A DNA stretch of 64,000 bases from assembly GCA_001769505.1 (NCBI GenBank), contig MEOF01000027.1, forward strand, positions 1-64,000. The letters run 5' to 3'. Source of the DNA: Bacteroidetes bacterium GWF2_33_38. Its GTDB lineage: Bacteria > Bacteroidota > Bacteroidia > Bacteroidales > GWF2-33-38. The notes beneath the pieces were generated by a model, which saw only the letters and a list, made by a program, of their open reading frames with translations, was not told the DNA's origin and did no database searches. The number at the start of each line of letters is the position of its first letter. Position 1 is the stretch's first letter. Made by a program: the position numbers and the translations under genes. Below are positions 33,204-41,322 of this stretch, one piece after another.

Positions 33204-34381
33204 TGAATAAATGAATTTAATTTTTCAGGTTTAATATTCAATTTTTTACAAACATCATATTCATTTATTATTCCTTCATAAAATGCTGCCTGAATTGTTG
33301 AAACAAACAAAGGTGAAGAAATAGGTTTAGCAATTGAACCTCTTTGCTTTTTTCCATTTTCTTTTTGTATTTCTTTTTCTCGTTGCTTTTCTTCTTGAGA
33401 TTTTTTGAATTTTTCCTCTAAGTCGTTTTTAACGTTTTTATAATTAAATAGGCTTATTTGGTTTTGAAATAAAAGTCTTGTAAATAATGCTATTTGACTT
33501 AAATGAGTATTATCTGAAATTGATTTAATTAAGTCAAAATGATAATCATTCGATGCAGTTGCGGCATCTAATTTTTTAATTATTTCGCCATATTCTCCAA
33601 CTAAAAAATAATATGCAAAATCATTACACCATCTTTCAATAGAAGATAAATGTTTATCAGCCATTACTTCATAATTAAGTATTTCTATTTCTTCTTTTTC
33701 TAATAAGAAATGTGCTAATTCGTGAGCCAAAGTGAATATTTCTCTTCTAAATGATTGATATCTTTTTATAACTATTACATTTGGCTTTAAAAAGAAACCG
33801 TCAACATTCGCTTTTTCTTTTCTGTTGGTAGTTTCAACAAACTCGAAGACTAAAATGTTATGTTCGGCTAATTTATATATTAATGATTTAAGAAAATCTC
33901 TGCGTATTGTAGTAAACTTTGGATATAGTAATTTTCTAAATTCATCAGCTACTTTCTCTGGATTATCATTTGTGCTAAATTTTGGGAACTTTCTATTTGT
34001 ATCCATTTCCGCTAATTTCGAAATTGCAGAAATTGATATTTTTAAATCCTCAAACTGGCTAACTACTTTTTTTGCTCTAAAATTTAATTCTGTACCAAAA
34101 CTATCCTTTCTAAAGAAAACACTTGCTTCTTTCGAGTCTTCAGGTGCTTTAGGATCAAGATAATAGTGAATACCTTTCTCAAAGATATTGTCAATTCTTT
34201 TCAAGTATGCGATTTCAATTTTATCGGAAAATACATCTTTTTCTGTTATAGGATTTTTTAATCCCTCGCTGATTTTAGATAAGAATTCCTTTGCTGAAAG
34301 ATTATACATTTTCAACAATTGTTTTAATCTAGATATGTTATGTTCTACTTTCAAGAATGTTTTTAAATTTTCAAAGTTCAA
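33200..34381 (-). CDS. ImmA/IrrE-family zinc peptidase
   Basis: 393 residues. The zinc site is H220, E221 and H224 (FTLAHELAHFLLEKEE), with a downstream helix WCNDFAYYFL as in IrrE/ImmA enzymes. The N-terminal third is helical and may be a degenerate Xre-like region. The predicted start is TTG at 34381, as no in-frame ATG lies upstream before a stop; ATG 34309 is an alternative. It forms a two-gene module with the PIN-like gene and probably serves as its antitoxin or processing partner. Confidence 0.75.
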   Translation of the reverse strand: MNFENLKTFLKVEHNISRLKQLLKMYNLSAKEFLSKISEGLKNPITEKDVFSDKIEIAYLKRIDNIFEKGIHYYLDPKAPEDSKEASVFFRKDSFGTELNFRAKKVVSQFEDLKISISAISKLAEMDTNRKFPKFSTNDNPEKVADEFRKLLYPKFTTIRRDFLKSLIYKLAEHNILVFEFVETTNRKEKANVDGFFLKPNVIVIKRYQSFRREIFTLAHELAHFLLEKEEIEILNYEVMADKHLSSIERWCNDFAYYFLVGEYGEIIKKLDAATASNDYHFDLIKSISDNTHLSQIALFTRLLFQNQISLFNYKNVKNDLEEKFKKSQEEKQREKEIQKENGKKQRGSIAKPISSPLFVSTIQAAFYEGIINEYDVCKKLNIKPEKLNSFIQ

Positions 34382-34750
34382 ATATACAAATTTGTTTCTT
34401 TCATAAATCCGCTAATAAGATAGCTTTTTATTTAAGTCAACTTATTTCGGGAACTAACATTGTTTTAGCTTGCGGCTAACACTCTATCATTTTTAACCTC
34501 AATATAGATATTAAAAAAACAACTAAATTCGAATATAAAGCACAAATTTCTGTAATGTTTTCTCAAATGTAAATTTTATTTTTCGCAAATCCTCAAAAAT
34601 TGATTTTTAATTTCCACCAATGTCTCCTGAAAGAGCGGTTGATGAATTTGTTTTATGCAGAGTTCCCGAGGGAGTCTCTGATTGGGAATAAGATGAAAAA
34701 ATTTGATTAGAAGTTTGAAAGATAAATTTACGATTGCAATGCAAACAAAT
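34382..34750. other. Intergenic region with the right copy of the 85-bp repeat
   Basis: No gene is supported. It includes the right copy of the dispersed repeat at 34600-34688 (TGTCTCCTGAAAGAGCGGTT and a weakened hairpin), in the same orientation as the left copy at 32524. The remainder is AT-rich. It must also contain the leftward promoter for the ImmA-like gene, which I cannot place. Confidence 0.6.
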
Positions 34751-34783
34751 AATTGTTTTAATTTAAAACAATTGTTATATTTG
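34751..34783 (+). promoter_or_regulatory. Operator palindrome and promoter of the Xre/Panacea module
   Basis: AATTGTTTTAA (34751-34761), one central T, and its exact complement (34763-34773) form a 23-bp palindrome. It is immediately followed by TATATTTG (34776-34783), a perfect TAnnTTTG -7 element. The palindrome covers the -33 region, so binding would block transcription. Autoregulation by the Xre domain of the next gene is inferred. Confidence 0.75.
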
Positions 34784-34816
34784 TATTCAAATAAACACAC
34801 AAAACAATAAATTATT

Positions 34817-35623
34817 ATGAATACAAAGCTATCACAAAAGCAGGTTGGACAAAGAATAGCCGAAATTCGTAAAATGAAAGGCTTATCGCAAGAAGATTTG
34901 GCTAAATCTATAAAAATTTCTAGACCCTCTTTAGCTCAAATTGAGCTCGGAAATAGAAATATTGATATTATGGAGCTGCAAAATTTATCCATAATTTTAG
35001 GTTTTTCATTAGATGAATTTATGTCTAAAGATTTTAAAATCAATCAAATATTTGAAAATAAAGAGGATAAAATAAAGCATCAAAAAAATAATGAACGAAT
35101 ATCAGTTCCAACTTTACAAATAAATAAATTTAAAAATGTTTTGTTGTATATTTTGGAACGATGTGCCGGAAAACCAAATGTTGGCGAAACCGTTTTATAC
35201 AAGTTACTTTATTTTTCTGATTTCAATTATTATGAACTGTATGAAGAACATTTAACAGGTGCAAAATACAGAAAATTACCCTATGGTCCGGTTCCTCAAA
35301 AATTAGATGCAATTATTAATCAAATGATTGAAACAAATCAATTACAAAGAGTTAAAACCGAATATCATAATTATCCGCAAACTCGATATTTACCCTTGGT
35401 AAAAGCAAATTTAACCGAACTAAAAGCAAGCGAAAAAGAAACAATAGATAGAGTTATTGAACAAATGAGCGATTGGTCAGCATCTTCAATTAGTAATTAT
35501 TCACACAAAGATTTGCCTTGGTTAGTTTCTAAAGAAGGTAATGATATAAATTATGAGTTAGCTTTTTATAGAGAAGCTCCTTATTCAGTTCGAAATTATG
35601 GTAACGAAATTGAAGAACAATGA
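34817..35623 (+). CDS. Xre helix-turn-helix plus Panacea (DUF4065) antitoxin
   Basis: 268 residues. The N-terminal Xre domain (about 5-65) includes VGQRIAEIRKMKGLSQEDLA and SRPSLAQIELGNR. A linker leads to a Panacea/SocA-like domain (about 105-230) with PNVGETVLYKLLYFSDFNYY, LTGAKYRKLPYGPVP and YSHKDLPW. Panacea domains are chaperone-like antitoxins for many toxin families. It overlaps the downstream toxin-like gene (ATGA at 35620) and has an operator palindrome in its promoter, so it is probably autoregulated. Confidence 0.88.
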   Translation: MNTKLSQKQVGQRIAEIRKMKGLSQEDLAKSIKISRPSLAQIELGNRNIDIMELQNLSIILGFSLDEFMSKDFKINQIFENKEDKIKHQKNNERISVPTLQINKFKNVLLYILERCAGKPNVGETVLYKLLYFSDFNYYELYEEHLTGAKYRKLPYGPVPQKLDAIINQMIETNQLQRVKTEYHNYPQTRYLPLVKANLTELKASEKETIDRVIEQMSDWSASSISNYSHKDLPWLVSKEGNDINYELAFYREAPYSVRNYGNEIEEQ

Positions 35624-35964
35624 CATTTGATGAACTTGCTGAATTTAAAAAAGATTTAAAAAGTCTTTTGAAAAAATATAGAACTTTAAATGACGATTTA
35701 GAGGTTGTGAAAAGCATTTTGGAAGTTATGCCAAACGACAGACCGCCATTTAGTTTTCGTATCGATAATTTAGGTTTGGAAACTTGTGTTATAAAAGTTA
35801 AAAAAATTGCCTGTAAATCGTTAAAAGGACGTGGAGTAAATTCTGGTTTTCGTTTGATTTATGCACATTTTGAAAATGAACAAAAAATTACATTCATAGA
35901 ATTATATCATAAAAACAACAAGGAAAACGAGGATAGAGATAGAATTCTGAGTAATTTTAAATAA
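35620..35964 (+). CDS. RelE/ParE-like toxin
   Basis: 114 residues. Basic helices (LAEFKKDLKSLLKKYRTL) are followed by strands with conserved-looking RVNSG-type FRLIYAHFENEQKITFIELY and a terminal KNNKENEDRDRIL helix, the fold order of RelE/ParE toxins. The start overlaps the antitoxin stop by 4 bases. RelE toxins cleave ribosome-bound mRNA; the target here is unknown. Co-transcription with the Panacea gene supports a toxin-antitoxin pair. Confidence 0.8.
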   Translation: MTFDELAEFKKDLKSLLKKYRTLNDDLEVVKSILEVMPNDRPPFSFRIDNLGLETCVIKVKKIACKSLKGRGVNSGFRLIYAHFENEQKITFIELYHKNNKENEDRDRILSNFK

Positions 35965-36017
35965 AGATTTTTAGATTGGAAGATTGATTTTGAATTCAAT
36001 TATAGACAAAATCTGCC

Positions 36018-36084
36018 CTTGTTGTGTGTTTTCACCAACAAGTATTCGGCGATTTGTAGGTTTGTTGGTGATAACACCAACAAA
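36018..36084 (+). repeat. Composite palindromic repeat, copy 1
   Basis: It contains a degenerate CTTGTTG ... CACCAACAAG unit, a spacer, then a perfect palindrome with TTTGTTGGTG and CACCAACAAA arms around ATAA (36061-36084). The same order recurs near 37040-37103, and perfect single units occur at 36976, 38354 and 38538. It is a REP-like family confined mostly to 36-38.6 kb. Confidence 0.8.
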
Positions 36085-36260
36085 GGCGAAAAGTTTTTCT
36101 CGTTCATTCTCTTTGCAGGCAGGGACGAGTTGGATTCTCTTAACATGTATATTAGTGATTTATTTTTTTTAACACCATTTTAGTAGTAACTGAAATTTAT
36201 TTCATATTTTTATAGGAAAATTAGGAAAGATATTCGGTGGTTAAATTAATGTTTAAATAA

Positions 36261-36905
36261 ATGAAAAAAATAATTTTTATAGTATTACTATTTTTTATTA
36301 CATATGAATTTATTGATGCACAAGAAAAAGGGAGTTTTATTGATATTAGAGATAATAGATTATATAAAACGGTAAAAATTGGAACCCAAACTTGGATGGC
36401 GGAAAATCTTGCATATAAAATTAGTGATGGATGTTGGGCGTATAATAATGATACTAATTATACTTATACTACATACGGATTATTATATAATTGGTATGAA
36501 TCAATAAAAATCTGTCCAAATGGTTGGCATTTGCCTAGTGATGCTGAATGGAGAATTTTAACTGATTATTTAGGTGGACAAGATATTGCTGGTGAAAAAA
36601 TGAAAGCTATGGTCAGTTGGGATCAAAAAGCTAATGAAACAAATTCTAGTGGTTTTAGTGGTATTGCAGCAGGTCGATATAATCCTCCAGTTACAGGGGA
36701 ATTAGCAGATTTTTACTCTAAGTATACAGGATTTAAAGGAATTGGAATTGAAGGCGGTTGGTGGTCATCAACAGATGATAAAGAATACGAGGATGCTTAT
36801 TTTTACAGCCTTTATTTTATGTTAGGTTCAGTTAATAGTATACTATCCCCAGTAAGAGATAATAAAAATAGTGGGAATTCCGTTCGATGTATAAAAAATA
36901 AATAA
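36261..36905 (+). CDS. Secreted FISUMP-domain protein
   Basis: 214 residues with a signal peptide (IIFIVLLFFITYEFIDAQ). The rest is a Fibrobacter succinogenes major paralogous domain: IGTQTWMAENLAYKI, YGLLYNWYESIKICPNGWHL, PSDAEWRILTDYLGG, GGWWSSTDD and a final SVRCIK. It is an extracellular or outer-membrane-associated protein of unknown ligand, widespread in Bacteroidetes. It is flanked by palindromic repeats on both sides, hinting that this segment has been shuffled. Confidence 0.9.
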   Translation: MKKIIFIVLLFFITYEFIDAQEKGSFIDIRDNRLYKTVKIGTQTWMAENLAYKISDGCWAYNNDTNYTYTTYGLLYNWYESIKICPNGWHLPSDAEWRILTDYLGGQDIAGEKMKAMVSWDQKANETNSSGFSGIAAGRYNPPVTGELADFYSKYTGFKGIGIEGGWWSSTDDKEYEDAYFYSLYFMLGSVNSILSPVRDNKNSGNSVRCIKNK

Positions 36906-36975
36906 TAGTTATTTTTTTTCTTCTTATAGCTCTAATCCTATTTTCTCAAGGGCTTCTTTATTCCGCACTTTTTTG

Positions 36976-37103
36976 TTTGTTGGTAATAACACCAACAAAG
37001 GCGAAAAAAAAATTAGTTTGAATTCATTTTTTATAAAAACTTGCCATTGTTGTGTGTTTTCAAAAAAAAGCATTTGGTGATTTGTAGGTTTGTTGGTGAT
37101 AAC
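36976..37103 (+). repeat. Palindromic repeats, copies 2 and 3
   Basis: A near-perfect unit lies at 36976-36999 (TTTGTTGGTA, ATAA-like loop, CACCAACAAA). A degraded composite unit at about 37040-37103 keeps the order GTTGTGTGTTTTCA ... GATTTGTAGGTTTGTTGG seen in copy 1. Copy 3 is cut off at GATAAC, where the attC-like segment begins. Confidence 0.7.
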
Positions 37104-37157
37104 GGTTGCAGCTAAAAACTGTTGCGGAGCACTTGTTTTTGAGCTGCTGTTAGGTGC
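37096..37157 (-). other. attC-like recombination site candidate
   Basis: On the minus strand, GCACCTAAC, AGCAGCT, a 28-base centre, AGCTGC, AA and CGTTATC follow in order. ACCTAAC fits the attC R'' box RYYYAAC, AGCAGCT/AGCTGC could be L''/L', and GTTATCA is a poor R' (GTTRRRY expected). It lies just after the end of the leftward 341-residue gene, where a cassette attC would be. A further GTTAGGTGC on the minus strand lies upstream of that gene (38263-38271). Moderately speculative. Confidence 0.35.
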
Positions 37158-37188
37158 TGGGCTTTATATGTTCGATATTTTTAAATTT

Positions 37189-38214
37189 TTATAATCGTTT
37201 TGGAAATTTAATATATTTTTTAGTACGATGTTCGATTTCAAATTTCTCATAGTTTGGCAAAATACCAAATATATCACCATTTAAAATATTCAAAAAACCA
37301 ATAATTGCATTCAAAGCTCTATCCATTATAAGCTCATTATGAACATTCGAATATGGAGTAATTTTTTTTTCACCTATACCAAATTTTTGTTTTTCATCCC
37401 GCTTGTGATGTGCAATTAAGTTTCTTGCTTCGTTATAAAAATCTTTAAGAAATGTTTCATTATAGATTTCATAATTAAACCAGTATTTCCCAGTGTTCTG
37501 ATTTTTACCTACAATATTAATTTTTTTTAGGTTTTTTGTACTAAAGATTTCTTGGAAAATACATTTTGGGATTTTATCTTGGGAAATATTTGTTTTTTCT
37601 TTCAATTCTATGTACTCTTCTAAATATTTCCAAGCAGATAAAAGACGAAAATACTTATCCAATTGATAGTTAACAGCGGAATAATACAAATACCCAAGGT
37701 GTATAAATCTTGCATTCACTCTAATGAGAAGCTTTAAGGAATCATCTGTAATATGCTTTATTCCACTTCCAATTGTTCCTCCTTCCTTATTAACATATTT
37801 ATCCTTTAAGTCATAGGTATTAGATTTTAATGGAGTCAAATATGCTTCTGAAGCATTTCTAATTAGGAATAGATTGTCTTGATCACCAAATTTAAGGTAA
37901 ATAGGATAATCAAAATAGATTGGAACTGAAAAGATTAAAGCAAATTTATAAAACAGATTATTCAATTCTGACATTGCAATATAGTGTAAACAGAATCTGC
38001 TGTCAGTACTTTTCCTTTTAACTAATTGCTCATGTAGCTTCTTATTTTTTTCATTAAGCTTAAGTGTTACCTCAATGCTACCGATTGGTGTAGCTCCATT
38101 TGTTTTAATCGGAGAATTAGAATCAGTTTCAAAAGTAAAATTCCTGAATGTCACTTTCTCTTTTATTATAATTCCTGATTGAATATTAAAATATTTAAGT
38201 TTTATAGTATCCAT
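37189..38214 (-). CDS. Hypothetical protein with a HEPN-like C-terminal motif
   Basis: 341 residues. The N-terminal half is beta-rich (IKLKYFNIQSGIIIKEKVTF) and the C-terminal half is helical. Near the end DFYNEARNLIAHHKRDEKQ contains RNxxAHH, resembling the RxxxxxH signature of Apea-like HEPN domains. HEPN proteins are often RNases in defence or toxin systems. It lies between palindromic repeats and next to an attC-like site, so it may be cassette-borne. The function is inferred only. Confidence 0.6.
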   Translation of the reverse strand: MDTIKLKYFNIQSGIIIKEKVTFRNFTFETDSNSPIKTNGATPIGSIEVTLKLNEKNKKLHEQLVKRKSTDSRFCLHYIAMSELNNLFYKFALIFSVPIYFDYPIYLKFGDQDNLFLIRNASEAYLTPLKSNTYDLKDKYVNKEGGTIGSGIKHITDDSLKLLIRVNARFIHLGYLYYSAVNYQLDKYFRLLSAWKYLEEYIELKEKTNISQDKIPKCIFQEIFSTKNLKKINIVGKNQNTGKYWFNYEIYNETFLKDFYNEARNLIAHHKRDEKQKFGIGEKKITPYSNVHNELIMDRALNAIIGFLNILNGDIFGILPNYEKFEIEHRTKKYIKFPKRL

Positions 38215-38591
38215 TAGAAATCTTTTTTCTATTTAAATAACGAACATCTTTACTCAGCCTTGCACCTAACTCGTATATACATAAACATTTGGCATGCAAA
38301 TACAAACAAATTTGGTTGTACATGTGTACTTTCTGGTAAACATTATTTATTCCCTTGTTGGTGTTTTCACCAACAAGCGTTCTACACAAATCTAATCAAA
38401 TTCTACAAAATTGTCAAGAAAAGAAAAAGAACATTTCCAAGTTCATGAAATTTTGCTGAAGAATAGAAATATTCAGATGTTTCACATACCGAATGCTTAT
38501 TTTTCTTGCAAAGAAAATTGAATTTTATTTCGAGAGGTTTGTTGGTGATAACACCAACAAAGGCTAAATCTTTATAAACTTGTAACAAAAT
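38215..38591. other. Intergenic region with two perfect palindromic repeats
   Basis: No gene is supported. Perfect palindromes lie at 38354-38377 (CTTGTTGGTG arms, TTTT loop) and 38538-38561 (TTTGTTGGTG arms, ATAA loop), the two unit types of copy 1 now separated by about 160 bases. GCACCTAAC at 38263-38271 may be the attC remnant at the start of the HEPN-like gene's cassette. Confidence 0.65.
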
Positions 38592-40286
38592 TTACAAATC
38601 ATATCTCACTCCCAACGTAAAACCTTTTGTGAATTGAAACATAGTTGCGTAGCTAAAAGCATAGTTTTGCACATTAAAAATTGCTGTTTCTGTAATGTAA
38701 TTTTGAAGTTCTGAATTGTTTGTATCGGAAACGAAAAGCGTATAATTTGCACCGCCAAAAATTGAAATTTGTTTATTAATTCGAACATTTATTTCGCTCG
38801 AAATTCGCCCTCTAAAACTTGTATCCGACTCCCATAATTTGTTGTGATTTACTTGCGATGCTGTTACATCTACCGCGAAACTAATTCTTCGATGGTGAAA
38901 AAAGTGAGAGCCAAAACCATAACTTATGGCCCAAGTTTTTGGGTTTGCCGAAATTTCAAAAATATTGTACAATTTGTTGGTTCCCATACAGAATGAAAAA
39001 TTTGTGAAAAACATTTCGTCGGCGTACAATTTAAAACGGTAATAACCCTTTTTTACAATGTTCAAAAATCCAATAGAAACACCGCTCGAACTATCCGAAA
39101 GATTCACGATTCCCAACTGAAACCCGCGATTAATTTTTGCATAATTCACGCCAGAAAATTGAAATCCTTTAAATTCTTTTTTCACAACATTGAACAGTCC
39201 AGAGATTTGAACTCCGCTAACCGAATCTAAACAAAAATTACTTCCAAAAGTTGCTTGAAATCCTTTTGAAGAAGCAAAATTGTGGTTTATGATGCCCGAA
39301 AGTTGCACGCCTCGCATTGCTCCTCCGTTTATGTTTCCGCCGATACATGCTTGAAAACCGGATACTTTTGTTTTTGTAATATTTAAAACTCCACCTAGTT
39401 CCATTCCTTCAACACCATTGGAATACCCTGCGAAAAAATTCACCGAAAAATGATTTATGTATGCTCCGTTCAGTTTTCTATTGGTTCCAAAATTTGGTAA
39501 AAATGAGAATTGACCGATGCTTCGCTCAAAAATTTTAACATTCATAGAATGGCTAATCATGTCGTTTCTAACTATGGTTTTTACAAGTTTATATTCTTCA
39601 ATGTTGTTTTGTGGAAATAAATTAATTTCTTTCAATGGTAATTTTTGAATCATCTCAGGCTTTGAAAGCAATTGAATATCAAATATTTTTGACGTGTCGG
39701 GTTTAAATAAAATTACGGTGTCGATGTAGTTTTCTTTGCTGAACGATAAGCCAATAAATTCGTTTTGAACATCAATTTCCATTGTGTAATTTCCAGAGGA
39801 ATCGGACAAGGTTGAATTTCGTGAAAATAAATTCACAATACTGACATTTTCAACAGCTTTTTTACTTCTGTAATCAGAAATGCACCCATTTATTTGAATT
39901 TTTTCGATTGTTTTTTCAAAACTAATATCTTGTTTTTTGCTTTCTTTTTTAGGAGTTTCTATTCGTAAAATAATTAAATGTTTTCCGCTTGTAACGAAAT
40001 AATATTTTTTACCCAACAGTTGATTTAAAATCTTCGCGGCTGATTTGTTTTGATACGAAATTGTAATTAACGAATCGTACGGAATTATATCGGAATTATA
40101 CGAAAGTTGAAAATTTGTTTTTTGGCTAATTAATTGAAGAACAGTTTCTAATTTTTGATTTTTTGCAGAAATGCTAATTCGCTTTTCCAACAAATTTGAT
40201 TGCGAAAACGATAAAAAAATGCTTGTTGAAAAAATGAAAATAGTTAGAAAATATTTTAGAATTTGTTTATTCGCCAACATTTTCAT
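38592..40286 (-). CDS. STN-domain surface protein with repeated LA_2272-type barrel motifs
   Basis: About 564 residues. A signal peptide (ILKYFLTIFIFSTSIFLSFS) leads to an STN domain (about 30-110, ISAKNQKLETVLQLISQKTN) and a carboxypeptidase-regulatory-like domain (about 125-205). The C-terminal region carries about six repeats of the form GFQxSGIxN (VSGVQISGLFNVVKKEFKGF), as in LA_2272-type surface repeats, and ends in strands. STN domains normally sit on TonB receptors and signal to FecR. Here the STN is on a separate protein, directly after fecR with overlapping ends, so it may supply the outer-membrane signal. Confidence 0.75.
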   Translation of the reverse strand: MKMLANKQILKYFLTIFIFSTSIFLSFSQSNLLEKRISISAKNQKLETVLQLISQKTNFQLSYNSDIIPYDSLITISYQNKSAAKILNQLLGKKYYFVTSGKHLIILRIETPKKESKKQDISFEKTIEKIQINGCISDYRSKKAVENVSIVNLFSRNSTLSDSSGNYTMEIDVQNEFIGLSFSKENYIDTVILFKPDTSKIFDIQLLSKPEMIQKLPLKEINLFPQNNIEEYKLVKTIVRNDMISHSMNVKIFERSIGQFSFLPNFGTNRKLNGAYINHFSVNFFAGYSNGVEGMELGGVLNITKTKVSGFQACIGGNINGGAMRGVQLSGIINHNFASSKGFQATFGSNFCLDSVSGVQISGLFNVVKKEFKGFQFSGVNYAKINRGFQLGIVNLSDSSSGVSIGFLNIVKKGYYRFKLYADEMFFTNFSFCMGTNKLYNIFEISANPKTWAISYGFGSHFFHHRRISFAVDVTASQVNHNKLWESDTSFRGRISSEINVRINKQISIFGGANYTLFVSDTNNSELQNYITETAIFNVQNYAFSYATMFQFTKGFTLGVRYDL

Positions 40287-41277
40287 CAATTAAATACGTT
40301 TCATTTTGTTTGCTAATTTTCAAGTTTAGCGATGTTTTAATAATTGCCAAAACCGAATCAATGTTTTGATTGTTGAACGTAGCCGAAAGGTGTCGATTTT
40401 CGATGTTTTGATTCGTGATTTCAATTTTAGTTCCGTAACAAGTTTCAAGTGTTTTTACAACTTCACGCAAATTTGTTTTGTCGAATGTGAGTTTTTTGCT
40501 TGTCCAGAAAATTTCGTTTTCGTTTGCCGTTTCAATTTTTTCAAGCTGTTTGGTGATTCTGTTATAAATTCCTTTTGTTCCTGCTTCAAGTGAAATTATA
40601 TTTGTATCGTTTGTAATCGAATCAATTCTAAAAAATAAAACTTCTCCTGTTTTAACAATCACAACTACTTGATTTTCTATTGAATTAACATTAAACGAGG
40701 TTCCGACCACTTTTATATTCACATCAGAAGTTTTAATCACAAATGGTTTTTGTTTGTTTGATTGAATGTTGAAAAATGCTTCACCGTTAAATTTTATTTC
40801 CCTTTTTTCTTGATTGAAATCTTGTAAATAAGCAATTTTTGAATTTTTATTTAATGTAATTTTACTTCCGTCGGGCAAATTGTAATTTTCAATTTTGTCT
40901 TTTGATAAAAATGTGATGGTTTTAAGTTCTTGTTTTGATACAAAAAATAAATACGAAATAGTAATTAACGGAATAATTACAGCCGCAATACGAAGCAAAT
41001 TTATGGTAAATATATTTTTTGTTTTAGCTTCAAATTTTTCTTGTTTTTCGATTCTCGACGAAAGTTTTTGCCAAGCTTTATTCGTATCAACAAAAATTGG
41101 TTCAGGTTTAATATTTCCTGTTTCATTCCAAATTTTGCGTAATTCTTCAACATATCTTTTATGCTCGTCTGAAGCATCCATCCACGTTTGAATTTCGGCA
41201 AATTCACTCGAATTTAGCTCGCCCAAAATGAACGAAATTAATTTTTCTTCTGTGATATTTTTTGACAAATTATTCAT
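40267..41277 (-). CDS. FecR-family anti-sigma factor
   Basis: 336 residues. The N-terminal cytoplasmic domain (1-85) includes EEKLISFILGELNSSEFAEI. One membrane helix (about 95-113, LLRIAAVIIPLITISYLFFV) precedes a periplasmic FecR domain (about 125-225, NYNLPDGSKITLNKNSKIAY ... GEAFFNI) and a C-terminal DUF4974-like STN-like domain (about 260-330, LTFDKTNLREVVKTLETCYG). It would hold the ECF sigma factor encoded just upstream until signalled. It has its own promoter (41290-41322) overlapping the sigma gene stop. Confidence 0.93.
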   Translation of the reverse strand: MNNLSKNITEEKLISFILGELNSSEFAEIQTWMDASDEHKRYVEELRKIWNETGNIKPEPIFVDTNKAWQKLSSRIEKQEKFEAKTKNIFTINLLRIAAVIIPLITISYLFFVSKQELKTITFLSKDKIENYNLPDGSKITLNKNSKIAYLQDFNQEKREIKFNGEAFFNIQSNKQKPFVIKTSDVNIKVVGTSFNVNSIENQVVVIVKTGEVLFFRIDSITNDTNIISLEAGTKGIYNRITKQLEKIETANENEIFWTSKKLTFDKTNLREVVKTLETCYGTKIEITNQNIENRHLSATFNNQNIDSVLAIIKTSLNLKISKQNETYLIDENVGE

Positions 41278-41289
41278 TTTTCATTTCTA

Positions 41290-41322
41290 CTATGACAACT
41301 CATTTAACGTTAACCCCTATTT
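41290..41322 (-). promoter_or_regulatory. Predicted ECF sigma promoter of fecR
   Basis: On the minus strand: AAATAGGGGT, 14 bases, TTGTCATAG, ending 13 bases before the fecR start. The upstream box overlaps the stop codon of the sigma gene. It is identical in both boxes and spacing to the motif before the TonB receptor at 32410-32442. Confidence 0.7.
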
